Source: JACCVG01 sp034664165 (GTDB lineage: Bacteria; Actinomycetota; Thermoleophilia; Solirubrobacterales; Thermoleophilaceae). Taken from it: a stretch of 32,848 nt of DNA. Under the pieces are notes generated by a model, which did not search any database, was not told the DNA's origin, and was given only the letters and a program-made list of their open reading frames with translations. Shown piece after piece: positions 8,165-16,370 of this stretch. The first letter of the stretch is position 1. Each line of letters opens with the position of its first letter. The position numbers were made by a program, and so were the translations under genes. The DNA is taken from the NCBI GenBank assembly GCA_034664165.1, contig JAXDIE010000072.1, positions 1 through 32,848 on the forward strand. The letters run 5' to 3'.

Positions 8165-8897
8165 CGTCCACCCGGGCGCTGAAAGCCTCGGCAGCCGCGA
8201 GGCGGGAGCTCAGAAAGTCCACGTGCACGGCTGGATCATCGCCGCCCCACCAGTCGGCGGGCACCAGCGCGGCTGCAGCCGCGATGCGATCGCGATCAAG
8301 CCTGGCCGCCATCCGGCCGTGGGCCGCAACGATCGAGCCGGCCGCAGGCAGCAGCACGTGGTCGGCAATCAGCTCGAAGGGGGCCGCCGGATCCGCGCTC
8401 GCAAGGCCGCCGTGCTGGCGGTAGAGGGCGGCACCGTGGTCGATCATCCACAGCTTTCCGTGCCAGACCAGCAGGTTCGGATTGCGCGGCGTGCGATCGA
8501 CGTTCTCGACCAGGGCGTCGAACCAGACGATGTCGGCGGCCAGATCGGGCGCGGGTGGGCTCTCCGTGGCGGGCGCGTAGGGCAGCGAGCCAGGGAGGAA
8601 GTCCAGTCCGGCGTTGGTGCCCGCGCTGGCCTGCACCAGCTCCTGGATCTCCGGGTCGGGCTCCGAGCGGGACAGCTCGGGCGCCACGTCGACGATCACG
8701 AGCTCGGGCACCGGCAGCCCGAGGGTGCGGGCGATCTCGCCGGCGAGCACCTCTGCCACCAGCGCCCGCGGGCCCTGGCCGGCGCCGCGCAGCTTGACCA
8801 CGTACATCCCGTCGTCGTCGGCTTCCATCAGGCCCGGGAGGGACCCGCCTTCACGAAAAGGTCGCACGTAGCGGGTTGCGGTGACGGCGCGGAGCAT
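8154..8897 (-). CDS. HipA-like kinase-fold protein
   Basis: The 247-residue protein resembles the stand-alone HipA-like kinases rather than full HipA toxins, since it is much shorter and lacks the HipA N-terminal subdomain. Lys35 in MYVVKLRG is the candidate ATP-binding lysine. The segment WFDALVENVDRTPRNPNLLV (126-144) carries the catalytic-loop type residues Asn132, Asp134 and Asn139/Asn141, and MIDHG (151-155) supplies Asp153 as the metal-binding aspartate. It heads a two-gene operon with DUF3037. A TAGACT box ends 7 bases before the ATG, so the mRNA is probably leaderless. No HipB-type antitoxin gene is adjacent, so a classical toxin-antitoxin assignment is not supported. Confidence 0.87.
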   Translation of the reverse strand: MLRAVTATRYVRPFREGGSLPGLMEADDDGMYVVKLRGAGQGPRALVAEVLAGEIARTLGLPVPELVIVDVAPELSRSEPDPEIQELVQASAGTNAGLDFLPGSLPYAPATESPPAPDLAADIVWFDALVENVDRTPRNPNLLVWHGKLWMIDHGAALYRQHGGLASADPAAPFELIADHVLLPAAGSIVAAHGRMAARLDRDRIAAAAALVPADWWGGDDPAVHVDFLSSRLAAAEAFSARVDDGR

Positions 8898-8904
8898 GGA
8901 GGCG

Positions 8905-8910
8905 AGTCTA
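8905..8910 (-). promoter_or_regulatory. Leaderless-type -10 box (TAGACT) for the HipA-like gene
   Basis: On the minus strand TAGACT is followed by 7 bases and then the ATG at 8897. That spacing places transcription start at or next to the start codon. No clear -35 or ribosome binding site is visible. The remaining gene-free bases up to 9116 hold only a small hairpin (9036-9051) and the ribosome binding site of the next gene. Confidence 0.5.
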
Positions 8911-9116
8911 GTTCTGGTTTAGGCGCGCCGGACTCGGGGGAATCTGGAGCCAAGACACGGGGACCGGGGCGGCACAGCTCGGTCCTCGTAGTCATTTAAG
9001 GGGCGACTTCTCCACCATCCAAGCTACGCCGGCGCTGCAGGAGACCCTGCATTGGCGTGATTGGGCTGACGACATGCGAATATGCAGCGCTCAGAGGGCC
9101 GACGCGGAGGTCAGGG

Positions 9117-12100
9117 ATGGGGTCGAGGGTGAAGAGGGTCGATCGGGCCAAGACGAGCGGCATCGCGTTGGGCGTCGTCGTACTGGCGCTGCTCGCGATC
9201 GCCGCGCCGGCCTCGGCCGCCCTGCGGACCTTCACCCAGCGCTTTGGCGAGAACGCGCGCGGCAATATCGCGTTCGCCTCGAACACCCTCACGCACTGCC
9301 CGATCACGGGCCCGCAGGCCGACGGTAGCTGCAACGTCTCTGGAGTCTCGGCCAACCAGGTGTTGAACGCGGCCAACAATGCGCGCCGGATCAAGCTGCT
9401 CGACGTGGACAGCGACCCGACTACCGAGACCTCGTCGCGAGCCACGCTCACGCTCCCTCCCGGGGCAAAGGTCATCTTCGCGGGCCTGTACTGGGCGGGC
9501 AACGTCCTCGCACCGGGTGATGCCGATCCGTTCAGCGAAAGTGACCCGAACGACGTCAACGACTTCAAACACCCGCTGATCGACACGCCCGGGCCCGGGG
9601 GCTACCAGACCGTGACCGGAACCGCGTTCGACACCAGCGGGACCGTGGGCAGCGGGAACAGCATCGGTGCGATCTGGAACAGCTTTGCCAATATCACCAG
9701 CCTCGTTCAGTCGGCGGGGCCCGGTGACTATTTGGTGGGTGGCGTGCCCATCCGGCCGAACCCCACGTTTGCAAACGGAGTCAGCAGCGAGGGCGGATGG
9801 GCCCTGTGGGTTGCGTACGAGGATCCGGCCCAGCCCTGGCGGAATCTCTCGGTCTTCGACGGCTTCATTGGCCCGCCACAGGCATTCAGCGTAAGCGGGT
9901 TCGTAACCCCGCCCAGCGGGGCCTTCAACACGGCTATCGGTGTCAGCGCCGTCGAGGGCGATGGGGGTGGAGTCGGCGACGCCATGAAGGTGAACACGAC
10001 CACCCTTCAGGATGCCGCCACCCCGAGCAACGACTTCTTCAACTCCCGCATCACCCGCTTCGGGGTCGATCAGGGCGATCGCACGCCGAACTTCCTCAAC
10101 CAACTCGGCTGGGACACGAAGCTTGTGGACGCCGATGCGGTCAATCCGACTGTCATTCCCAACGGCGCCACATCGGCAAACGTCACGATCACCACCGCCG
10201 GCGACGGTTACTACGCCAACGCGATCACGACTGCGATCGACATCTTCAACCCGGACATCACCGCCACGAAGACCGTCAAGAACGTGGACCGGCCGAACGC
10301 CACCGACGCCCACGCCGGAGAGACGCTCCAGTACATGGTCAACGTCGCGAATGCGACAGGCAGCAAGAGCGACGCGGCCGACGACGTGGTCCTGCGTGAC
10401 GCGATCCCCCAGGACACGACCTACGTCCCAGGGTCGCTGGAGATGGTCTCTGGCAATCCGGCCCCGGTGGGAGCCCGCAGCGACAGTGCCGGCAACGACA
10501 GTGCCGAATTCGATGGCGGCAACGACCGCGTCGTGTTCCGCCTGGGTTCCGGCGCAAACGGCGTCAACGGGGGCTCAATCGCCCCCGGGGCATCCTCGAC
10601 CGTCCGCTTCCGCGTCACGGTCGACGCGGGGTTCCCCAACGGCCAGAGCGCGACCAACCAGGCCCACGTGGACTTCACCGGCGCCACGACCAATGAGGTG
10701 CTCGATGCGGACTCGAACGAGGTCAAGACGCCGGTCTCGAGCAGGGTCGCCGACCTGGAGCTCAGCAAGGCCGGGACATCGGTCGTCAATCCAGGTGGTC
10801 CGCTGACCTGGACCCTCACGGTGCGCAACAACGGGCCCGAGGCCAGCACGGGCTCGACGATCACGGACACGCTACCGGCGGGTGTCACCGGCGTCGTCGT
10901 GCCAGGCGGCTGCAATCTCGTCGCGCAGACCGTGACCTGCAACGTCGGCCCCCTGGGGCGCAACGGAGTTCGTCAGTTCGTCATCACCGGAACCGCGCCA
11001 AACTCGCCTTCGACGTGCTTCACCAACTCCGCCACAGTGGACGGGCAGGACACCGATCCCGCCGGGGGCAACGACGATGCCACCGCCAAGACCTGCACGA
11101 CACCCGCTGCGGACCTCGAGTTGAAGAAGACCGCCGCTCCGATCGTGGACCCGGGCGATCAGGTCACCTGGACGTTGACCGTGACAAACAAGGGTCCGGA
11201 CCCCAGCAGCGGCTCGACGGTCACCGACACACTGCCGGGGAACGTCGGCACCGTCACGAGTCCGACGCCGGGCTGCAACGTCGGGGCCAACACGGTCACC
11301 TGCGCGGTTGGCCCGCTGGCTCCGAATGCTTCGACCCAGATCGTGATCAAGGGCAACGCCCCTAACGATCCGGCCACGTGCTTCGAGAATGACGCGTCCG
11401 TCGACGGGGTCGAGGGCGACCCGCAGCCCGGCAACGACGACGCCCACGTGCGCACCTGCACCACCCCCGTATCCGACCTGGAGCTGACCAAGTCCGCTCC
11501 CGCCGTGGTCAATCCCGGCGATCAGGTCACCTGGACGCTCAAGGTGAAGAACAAGGGGCCAAACGGCAGTTCCGGCGCGCTTGTCACGGACACGCTCCCG
11601 GCCGGCGTCACCAACGTCCAGACATCCACACCGGGCTGCAGTCTCCAGGGCAACACGCTCAACTGCGACGTGGACCCCCTCGGGTCCAGCCAGATGGCGC
11701 AGATCCAGGTAACCGGGGACGCACCCAATACGCCGTCGACCTGCTTCGAGAACAACGCTTTGGTCACCGGAAACGAGGCCGACTCCGACACCACGAACGA
11801 CAGGGCCAAGGCCCGAACGTGCACGACGGCCGCCGCCGACCTCGAACTGACGAAGACCGCCACCCCGAGTCTCGTGCAGACGGGCGGCCAGATCACGTGG
11901 ACGTTGACGGTCACCAACAAGGGCCCGGACGCGAGCACCGGCGCCACCGTGAGCGACGTGGTGCCGGGTGAGGTCACAGGCGTCCAGTCGGCGACACCGG
12001 GCTGCACGGTGACCGGCAACGCCGTGACCTGTGACGTGGGTCCGCTCGCACCCAACGGCTCCACGAACATCGTCATCACCGGCACCGCCCCCAACACGCT

Positions 12101-13241
12101 CGCCACCTGCATGCAGAACGATGCCCGGGTGCTCGGGAACGAGGCCGATCCCGTGACAGGAAACGACCGCGATTCCGCGCGGACATGCACGCCGCCGGCC
12201 GCCGATCTGCAGATCGTGAAGAACGCGGACAAGGCGACAGCGAGCGTCGGCGAACACGTCACCTACAGCCTGGATGTGACCAACACCGGCCCGAGCATCT
12301 CCAATCCCACGGTCGTGACCGACACGTTGCCAGGCAACGTCACCCTGGTCTCGGCGGACCCGCGCTGCAACACGGCCGCCCTGCCCACGATCACCTGCGA
12401 CATCGCTGACCTTCAGCTCGCCGAGAACGACTCGATCCAGATCGTCGTCGAGGTCGATGTTGGCGCCGGCAACACCACGCTTCTGAACACGGCCTCGATC
12501 ACAGGTCCGCTTCCGGATTTCGCCCTGGCCGACAACCAGGACACCGCCTCGACGGATGCCAAGCCGGTCGTAGGCCTCAGCATCACGAAGCAGGCGGTGA
12601 GCGACACCGTCGAGGCAGGCGGCGAGATCACCTACAAACTGCACGTGGCCAACGCGGGTCCCAGCCCAGCCACGGACGTTCAGGCCACCGATGACCTGCC
12701 CACGGGGCTCAGCTTCGTCTCGGCGACGCCGACTCAGGGCAGCTGCAACGCGACCGATCCTGTTTCCTGCGCGCTCGGAACCATCCCCTCAGGGGGCTCG
12801 GCCGACGTCACGCTCATCGCACGCGCGGGTGCGGACCAGGGCGGCAACGTCATCGAGAACGCCGCGAGCGTGGATGCGACCGAGACGGACGCGGTTCTCG
12901 CCGACAACACCGACCAGGCCCAGGCCCGTGTCCTGGCGGCGGTGGTCAAGGGAGAGTTCGACACCGCCATCGTCAAGAAGCCACTGACGGCAAACCGCGC
13001 GAAGACAATCCTGCGCTTCGTCGCCCTGCGGGGCGGCCAGCGGGAGGGCGGGGCGACCTTCAGCTGCAAGCTCGACAGGCCCGGCAAGAAGGGGCGCGTC
13101 AAGTCGTGCAGGAAGCCGATCATCATCAAGGGGCTCGAGCCGGGCAAGTATCACTTCGAGGTCTTCGCGACCTCGCGCACCGGCGAGGTGGACGGCACGC
13201 CTGCCAAGGCGGACTTCACCGTCAAGCCGAAGCCCGACTGA
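9117..13241 (+). CDS. Large secreted DUF11-repeat surface protein
   Basis: The 1374-residue protein starts at ATG 9117, preceded by GGAGG at 9106-9110. Its signal peptide ends in APASA before ALRTF (cleavage about residue 35). A globular domain of roughly 360 residues follows, containing FAGLYWAGN and WALWVAYEDP, a type often found before DUF11 repeats. A first, divergent DUF11-like unit is at about 400-540 and six more regular units of about 121 residues lie at about 543-1270, each with a DLELTK-type start, WTLTVTNKGP and DTLPAGV. The C-terminal ~100 residues form a distinct domain with a Cys pair (FSCKLD, KSCRKP) and GLEPGKYHFEVFA. No LPXTG sorting signal or terminal membrane helix is seen, so it may be released or held noncovalently. 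Likely cell-surface adhesive or structural role (inference). Confidence 0.88.
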   Translation: MGSRVKRVDRAKTSGIALGVVVLALLAIAAPASAALRTFTQRFGENARGNIAFASNTLTHCPITGPQADGSCNVSGVSANQVLNAANNARRIKLLDVDSDPTTETSSRATLTLPPGAKVIFAGLYWAGNVLAPGDADPFSESDPNDVNDFKHPLIDTPGPGGYQTVTGTAFDTSGTVGSGNSIGAIWNSFANITSLVQSAGPGDYLVGGVPIRPNPTFANGVSSEGGWALWVAYEDPAQPWRNLSVFDGFIGPPQAFSVSGFVTPPSGAFNTAIGVSAVEGDGGGVGDAMKVNTTTLQDAATPSNDFFNSRITRFGVDQGDRTPNFLNQLGWDTKLVDADAVNPTVIPNGATSANVTITTAGDGYYANAITTAIDIFNPDITATKTVKNVDRPNATDAHAGETLQYMVNVANATGSKSDAADDVVLRDAIPQDTTYVPGSLEMVSGNPAPVGARSDSAGNDSAEFDGGNDRVVFRLGSGANGVNGGSIAPGASSTVRFRVTVDAGFPNGQSATNQAHVDFTGATTNEVLDADSNEVKTPVSSRVADLELSKAGTSVVNPGGPLTWTLTVRNNGPEASTGSTITDTLPAGVTGVVVPGGCNLVAQTVTCNVGPLGRNGVRQFVITGTAPNSPSTCFTNSATVDGQDTDPAGGNDDATAKTCTTPAADLELKKTAAPIVDPGDQVTWTLTVTNKGPDPSSGSTVTDTLPGNVGTVTSPTPGCNVGANTVTCAVGPLAPNASTQIVIKGNAPNDPATCFENDASVDGVEGDPQPGNDDAHVRTCTTPVSDLELTKSAPAVVNPGDQVTWTLKVKNKGPNGSSGALVTDTLPAGVTNVQTSTPGCSLQGNTLNCDVDPLGSSQMAQIQVTGDAPNTPSTCFENNALVTGNEADSDTTNDRAKARTCTTAAADLELTKTATPSLVQTGGQITWTLTVTNKGPDASTGATVSDVVPGEVTGVQSATPGCTVTGNAVTCDVGPLAPNGSTNIVITGTAPNTLATCMQNDARVLGNEADPVTGNDRDSARTCTPPAADLQIVKNADKATASVGEHVTYSLDVTNTGPSISNPTVVTDTLPGNVTLVSADPRCNTAALPTITCDIADLQLAENDSIQIVVEVDVGAGNTTLLNTASITGPLPDFALADNQDTASTDAKPVVGLSITKQAVSDTVEAGGEITYKLHVANAGPSPATDVQATDDLPTGLSFVSATPTQGSCNATDPVSCALGTIPSGGSADVTLIARAGADQGGNVIENAASVDATETDAVLADNTDQAQARVLAAVVKGEFDTAIVKKPLTANRAKTILRFVALRGGQREGGATFSCKLDRPGKKGRVKSCRKPIIIKGLEPGKYHFEVFATSRTGEVDGTPAKADFTVKPKPD
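10745..12930 (+). repeat. Six tandem ~363-base repeats encoding DUF11 domains
   Basis: The units start near 10745, 11108, 11471, 11837, 12200 and 12569, a steady period of 363-369 bases. Units 1-4 are closely similar at protein level and keep four cysteines each: one in PGC, one in VTC, one in TCF and one in RTCT. Units 5 and 6 are more divergent and have lost some of these. The period suggests growth by unit duplication. Confidence 0.85.
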
Positions 13242-13289
13242 AAAGGCCCAGAAGCCGATTCCTCACAGGAATCCGGCTTCCAGGCCTTT
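13242..13289. terminator. Bidirectional intrinsic terminator between the DUF11 gene and tRNA-Leu
   Basis: AAAGGCC (13242-13248) pairs with GGCCTTT (13283-13289), enclosing an inner stem from GAAGCCGATTCC (13251-13262) to GGAATCCGGCTTC (13268-13280) with one bulged base. The outer A and T runs give a short U-tract on both strands. It would end the DUF11 transcript rightwards and the tRNA transcript leftwards. Confidence 0.75.
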
Positions 13290-13293
13290 CCGA

Positions 13294-13379
<86 letters not shown>

Positions 13380-13392
13380 GCAGCGACGGCCG

Positions 13393-13398
13393 ATTATA
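13393..13398 (-). promoter_or_regulatory. -10 box (TATAAT) for tRNA-Leu
   Basis: A perfect TATAAT on the minus strand ends 13 bases before the mature tRNA 5' end, implying a leader of only about six bases. No good -35 hexamer is visible at 16-18 bases. Confidence 0.6.
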
Positions 13399-13433
13399 GG
13401 CCGGGGAGGGTTTTTGGCCGTCCGGGGTAGGAG

Positions 13434-13472
13434 TTGTCCGTCAGGTGGAGTACCTTTACGAACACATGTTCG
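13434..13472 (+). promoter_or_regulatory. lexA promoter with SOS box
   Basis: The 14-base palindrome CGAACACATGTTCG (13459-13472) matches the actinobacterial/Bacillus SOS box CGAAC-N4-GTTCG. A possible -35 TTGTCC (13434-13439) and -10 TACGAA (13457-13462) are 17 bases apart, with the -10 overlapping the box. LexA bound here would block its own promoter, the standard autoregulation. Confidence 0.85.
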
Positions 13473-13512
13473 AACGGACGCCGCCGACAACCGACCGAGA
13501 GGGGACTGACAA

Positions 13513-14130
13513 ATGGTCGATCTGAACCTGACCAAACGCCAGCAGGAGATCTTCGAGTACGTCAAGCGCTACTCGGCAAAGCACGGCTACCCGCCCACGG
13601 TGCGGGACATCGGCAGCGCCATCGGCCTGACCTCCAGCTCGACCGTGCATACGCACCTGGCCAACCTCGAGAAACTCGGCCTGATCAAGCGGGACCCGAC
13701 CAAGCCGCGCGCCATCGAGGTGCTCGTCGACAAGGCACGCCGCGCCGTCTCGCCCCGCGGGCTGCCGCTTGTCGGCACCGTCGCGGCCGGCTCGCCCATC
13801 CTTGCCGAGGAAAACGTGGAGGAGTACATGGAAGTGCCGACCATCGCGGGCGGAGACGAGGGCGATTACCTGCTGCTCGTCCGCGGTGACTCGATGAAGG
13901 ACGCCGGCATCCTCGAGGGTGATCACGTCGTGGTTCAGCGGCGCGAGAGCGCCGTCGACGGAGAGATCGTCGTCGCGCTGCTGGAGGGGGAAGCAACCGT
14001 GAAGCGTTACTTCCGGGAGCCGGATCACATCCGGCTCCAGCCCGAGAACGACGCCTACGAGCCGATCCGCGCCACGGACGACGTGGCCATCGTCGGAAAG
14101 GTCGTGGGGGTCACAAGGAGGGTCACATGA
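13513..14130 (+). CDS. lexA: LexA SOS-response repressor
   Basis: The 205-residue protein has an N-terminal winged helix (QQEIFEYVKRY to about residue 68, with SSSTVHTHLANLEKLGLI as recognition region) and a C-terminal S24 autoprotease. The scissile bond is Ala92-Gly93 in GTVAAGSP, with catalytic Ser127 in RGDSMKDAGI and Lys164 in ATVKRYF. On DNA damage, RecA filaments stimulate self-cleavage and SOS genes are released. A GAGAGGGGAC ribosome binding region precedes the ATG, and an SOS box lies 41 bases upstream of the ATG. The stop overlaps the ATG of a small zinc-ribbon gene, which should therefore be SOS-induced with it. Confidence 0.98.
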   Translation: MVDLNLTKRQQEIFEYVKRYSAKHGYPPTVRDIGSAIGLTSSSTVHTHLANLEKLGLIKRDPTKPRAIEVLVDKARRAVSPRGLPLVGTVAAGSPILAEENVEEYMEVPTIAGGDEGDYLLLVRGDSMKDAGILEGDHVVVQRRESAVDGEIVVALLEGEATVKRYFREPDHIRLQPENDAYEPIRATDDVAIVGKVVGVTRRVT

Positions 14131-14366
14131 CCACCGCGACATTCACAAAGCCTTCAGAACTTCGAACCCGCGCCGGCTCACGCCGGGGCGCACGGAGACA
14201 GCACCGGACCCGCTCCGGTGGCGAGCTCACATTCGAGGGGAAGCTCTCGAAGACCTGGGAGGGTCTGCTTGCCACCGGGGCGGCCCAGTGCCCTGTATGC
14301 GCCGGGATCATGAGCCGGGCCGACCAGGCCGGCGTCTGCGGGGGCTGCGGTTCCGAGCTCTCGTGA
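14127..14366 (+). CDS. Small basic protein with a zinc ribbon, translationally coupled to lexA
   Basis: The 79-residue product begins at ATG 14127, overlapping the lexA stop as ATGA. Residues 1-30 are very basic (GSRRGARRQHRTRSG), and residues 37-50 read FEGKLSKTWEGLLA. The C-terminus has a four-cysteine knuckle pair, CPVC (55-58) and CGGC (71-74), as in small zinc ribbons. I do not recognise a family. Coupling with lexA and a nucleic-acid-friendly composition suggest a role in the DNA-damage response or in modulating LexA or transcription (inference). Codon usage is like that of its neighbours, and the conserved-looking cysteine spacing argues for a real gene. Confidence 0.75.
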   Translation: MTTATFTKPSELRTRAGSRRGARRQHRTRSGGELTFEGKLSKTWEGLLATGAAQCPVCAGIMSRADQAGVCGGCGSELS

Positions 14367-14381
14367 GCGCGGCGCCCTGAT

Positions 14382-14397
14382 CTGGCCGAAGGGCCAG
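14382..14397 (+). terminator. GC hairpin after the lexA operon, weak terminator candidate
   Basis: CTGGCC-GAAG-GGCCAG forms a 6-bp stem with a tetraloop 16 bases after the zinc-ribbon stop. No U-tract follows, so it is at best a weak or factor-assisted terminator. The rest of the 107-base gap before the next gene shows nothing clear. Confidence 0.3.
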
Positions 14398-14473
14398 GGC
14401 CCAGACTGGACGACAGTCGTATCCGGGCCGCAAGAAGTCAGGCGGGGACTGGGCTCGGCCGACACACTCAGGG

Positions 14474-15931
14474 ATGACTTCTGAAGGGCTGTTGGCCGAG
14501 GAAACGCAGGACCAGTTTGGCGAGGTGCTGGAACCCGTCATCCCGCTGCTGCTCGCAGGCAGCTACGTCCTAACGGACCCGCGGGGCGCCATCACGGGCT
14601 GGGGCGTCCAGGCAGAGGCCCTCTTCGGCCTCACCATCGATGACGTGCGCGGGCGCCCGCTGACGGCGACCCTCACGGGGTCGGATCACGGAGAAGACCC
14701 GGTCAGCCTGCTGGTCAATGACTCGAGGCTCGTGGCTGCGCACCTGGATATCGACGCACGCGATCGCAACGGGGATACCCGGGCGTGTGCCCTGTCGGTG
14801 GTTCCGATCGACCTTCGCCACGGCCTCGCGTTCAGCGGCCTGATCCGCGACCTCGAGGCCGCGTCCGTGAACGAGGGCCAGGCGGCGCTGCGGGAGGCCC
14901 ATCAGGGCGTTCTGCACATTCTTGGCGCGACGCTCGCGGGCGAGGAGCCGGTGGAGTCCGACGGGCGTCTTGCCGGGGTCATGGTCATCGTCAGCCCGCT
15001 CGACGACGTCGAGTGGCTCACCGAGGCGCGGACCACGGCGGTCCGGTCGCGATCGGGCAGCCGCCGGCCGCCGGCCGGAGCCGTCGACGACGAGGATGGC
15101 GGCGCCGCAGCCGCCGCCGAGCGACTGGTTCACACCGGCGAGGTGGTTGGGAGGCTCGACGAGGTTGCCCACACCGCCGATGAGGCACTGCGGCGCTCGA
15201 TGGAAGCCGCCGCCGATTTCGCCGGGCTGTACGCGCGGGTAGAGGACCTGGCGGTGAGGATGAGCGAGCTCCAGGCCAGCCTGTCCGAACAGCGGGGGCC
15301 CAGCTCGGACCCCGAAGCCGATGCCGGCCTGCGTACGGATCTGGAGGGCCTTCTGGCTGCCACCAACGACGCACAGGTACGCGCCGAGCGCGCAACCTCC
15401 GAATCCGAGGCCGCGAGAGCCGCGGCCGAGGCTGCCGCAGCGGCTGCTACCGGTGCGCAGGCCAGGGCCGAGGAGGCCGCCCTCCAGGTGGCCGCGGCCA
15501 GCCGCGAGCTGTCGGAGGCCGGCGATCGCCTGGCCCGCGGCGCCCAGCCGGCCCGGGTGAACGGCATCTCCCGGAACACCAAGTCGGGCCGAGAGCCCAT
15601 CCCGGGCTTCGACGATGCCTCAACGCCCAGGGCTCAGCTCGACCTGGACGGGCGCTATCGGCTGCTCAACGACTCGTTCGCGGAGCTGGTCGGCTTCTCT
15701 GAGCAGCAGTTCAGGTCGGCCTCGTGGCCGTCACTCATCGACCGCGACAATCGCGAGTCACACGGGGCGCTGCACGCGGAGATCCGCGAAGGCCGCCGCG
15801 ACGATGCCCAGGTGCAGACGTTCTACACCGGCGGTGCCGGGCTGCTGGTTGAGGTCTCCGGCAGGGTCTCGCTGGTTCGCGACGCCGCCGGAGAGCCCGC
15901 ACACCTGCTCTTCGAGCTGGACCAGGGCTAG
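14474..15931 (+). CDS. PAS - coiled coil - PAS sensory/scaffold protein without output domain
   Basis: The 485-residue soluble protein has an N-terminal PAS fold (about 25-125: GSYVLTDPRGAITGWGVQAEALFGLTIDDVRGRPL). A low-complexity acidic/Ala-rich linker follows, then an Ala/Glu-rich coiled coil (about 215-355, with a run of alanines near 320-328). A second PAS fold is at about 380-485 (AQLDLDGRYRLLNDSFAELVGFSEQQF). No histidine kinase, GGDEF, EAL, HTH or STAS domain is present, so signalling would have to pass through a partner. The ATG at 14474 follows a CAGGG stretch; no strong SD. The stop codon shares bases with the stop of the convergent DUF1330 gene (CTAG, 15928-15931). Confidence 0.8.
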   Translation: MTSEGLLAEETQDQFGEVLEPVIPLLLAGSYVLTDPRGAITGWGVQAEALFGLTIDDVRGRPLTATLTGSDHGEDPVSLLVNDSRLVAAHLDIDARDRNGDTRACALSVVPIDLRHGLAFSGLIRDLEAASVNEGQAALREAHQGVLHILGATLAGEEPVESDGRLAGVMVIVSPLDDVEWLTEARTTAVRSRSGSRRPPAGAVDDEDGGAAAAAERLVHTGEVVGRLDEVAHTADEALRRSMEAAADFAGLYARVEDLAVRMSELQASLSEQRGPSSDPEADAGLRTDLEGLLAATNDAQVRAERATSESEAARAAAEAAAAAATGAQARAEEAALQVAAASRELSEAGDRLARGAQPARVNGISRNTKSGREPIPGFDDASTPRAQLDLDGRYRLLNDSFAELVGFSEQQFRSASWPSLIDRDNRESHGALHAEIREGRRDDAQVQTFYTGGAGLLVEVSGRVSLVRDAAGEPAHLLFELDQG

Positions 15932-16296
15932 CCCATCCAGGAGCTGGTCGCCTGGAGCACCGCGGCGTCGAGAGCCTCGCTCCGGATCTTGCTGACCTCG
16001 AGGTACTCGGGGTTCGCGACCATTTCGCCCATCGCGGCCCGGCTGGGGTAGCGGACCACCAGGATCGCGTCCCACCGGTGCTCATCGGGGCCGACCACGA
16101 GCGTCGAGCAGTCGCCGGCGTGCACCACTTCTCCACCGACGGCCGCAAGGAACGGGCCCGTGGCTGCCGCGTATTCCGCGTAGCGCTCGCGCCCTCCGTC
16201 GGGCTTGTAACGCAGGAGGTTCAGCATGTAGACGGGTTGCCCATCGTCCTCGGCCAGGTACCTGGCGAAGTCCTCGGGTCGTGGATCGACACTCAT
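15928..16296 (-). CDS. DUF1330 family protein (dimeric alpha/beta-barrel fold)
   Basis: The 122-residue protein has the DUF1330 pattern: PVYMLNLLRYKPDGGRERYAEYAAATGPFLAAVGGEVVHAG, then WDAILVVRYPSRAAMGEMVANPEYLEVSKIRSEALDAAVLQAT. This fold belongs to the ferredoxin-like ABM superfamily; no catalytic role is established for DUF1330. The ATG 16296 has GAAAGGGAAG just upstream and fits the family's usual length. Its start faces the rnpB promoter (divergent). It converges with the PAS gene so closely that both stop codons fall in one CTAG. Confidence 0.88.
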   Translation of the reverse strand: MSVDPRPEDFARYLAEDDGQPVYMLNLLRYKPDGGRERYAEYAAATGPFLAAVGGEVVHAGDCSTLVVGPDEHRWDAILVVRYPSRAAMGEMVANPEYLEVSKIRSEALDAAVLQATSSWMG

Positions 16297-16334
16297 CGCT
16301 TCCCTTTCGTTGGTTGAGCGACCCGTTGCAGCGG

Positions 16335-16364
16335 CTGGACCGGCACGGGCGCGCGGCGTAGCAT
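16335..16364 (+). promoter_or_regulatory. Probable rnpB promoter
   Basis: CTGGAC (16335-16340, -35-like) and TAGCAT (16359-16364, -10) are separated by 18 bases. The -10 ends 6 bases before the inferred RNA 5' end at 16371. Confidence 0.5.
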
Positions 16365-16370
16365 CCCAGT

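Noticed and set aside
9036..9051. TGCAGG-AGAC-CCTGCA hairpin before the DUF11 gene
   Set aside because: Only 6 bp, no T-tract and no known motif; expected by chance in GC-rich DNA.
10872..12644. 590-codon minus-strand open frame in the DUF11 repeats
   Set aside because: Its apparent repeats are the DUF11 repeats read backwards.
15928..15931. Shared CTAG stop codons of the PAS and DUF1330 genes as a special signal
   Set aside because: Close convergent ends are common in compact genomes; CTAG simply contains TAG on both strands.
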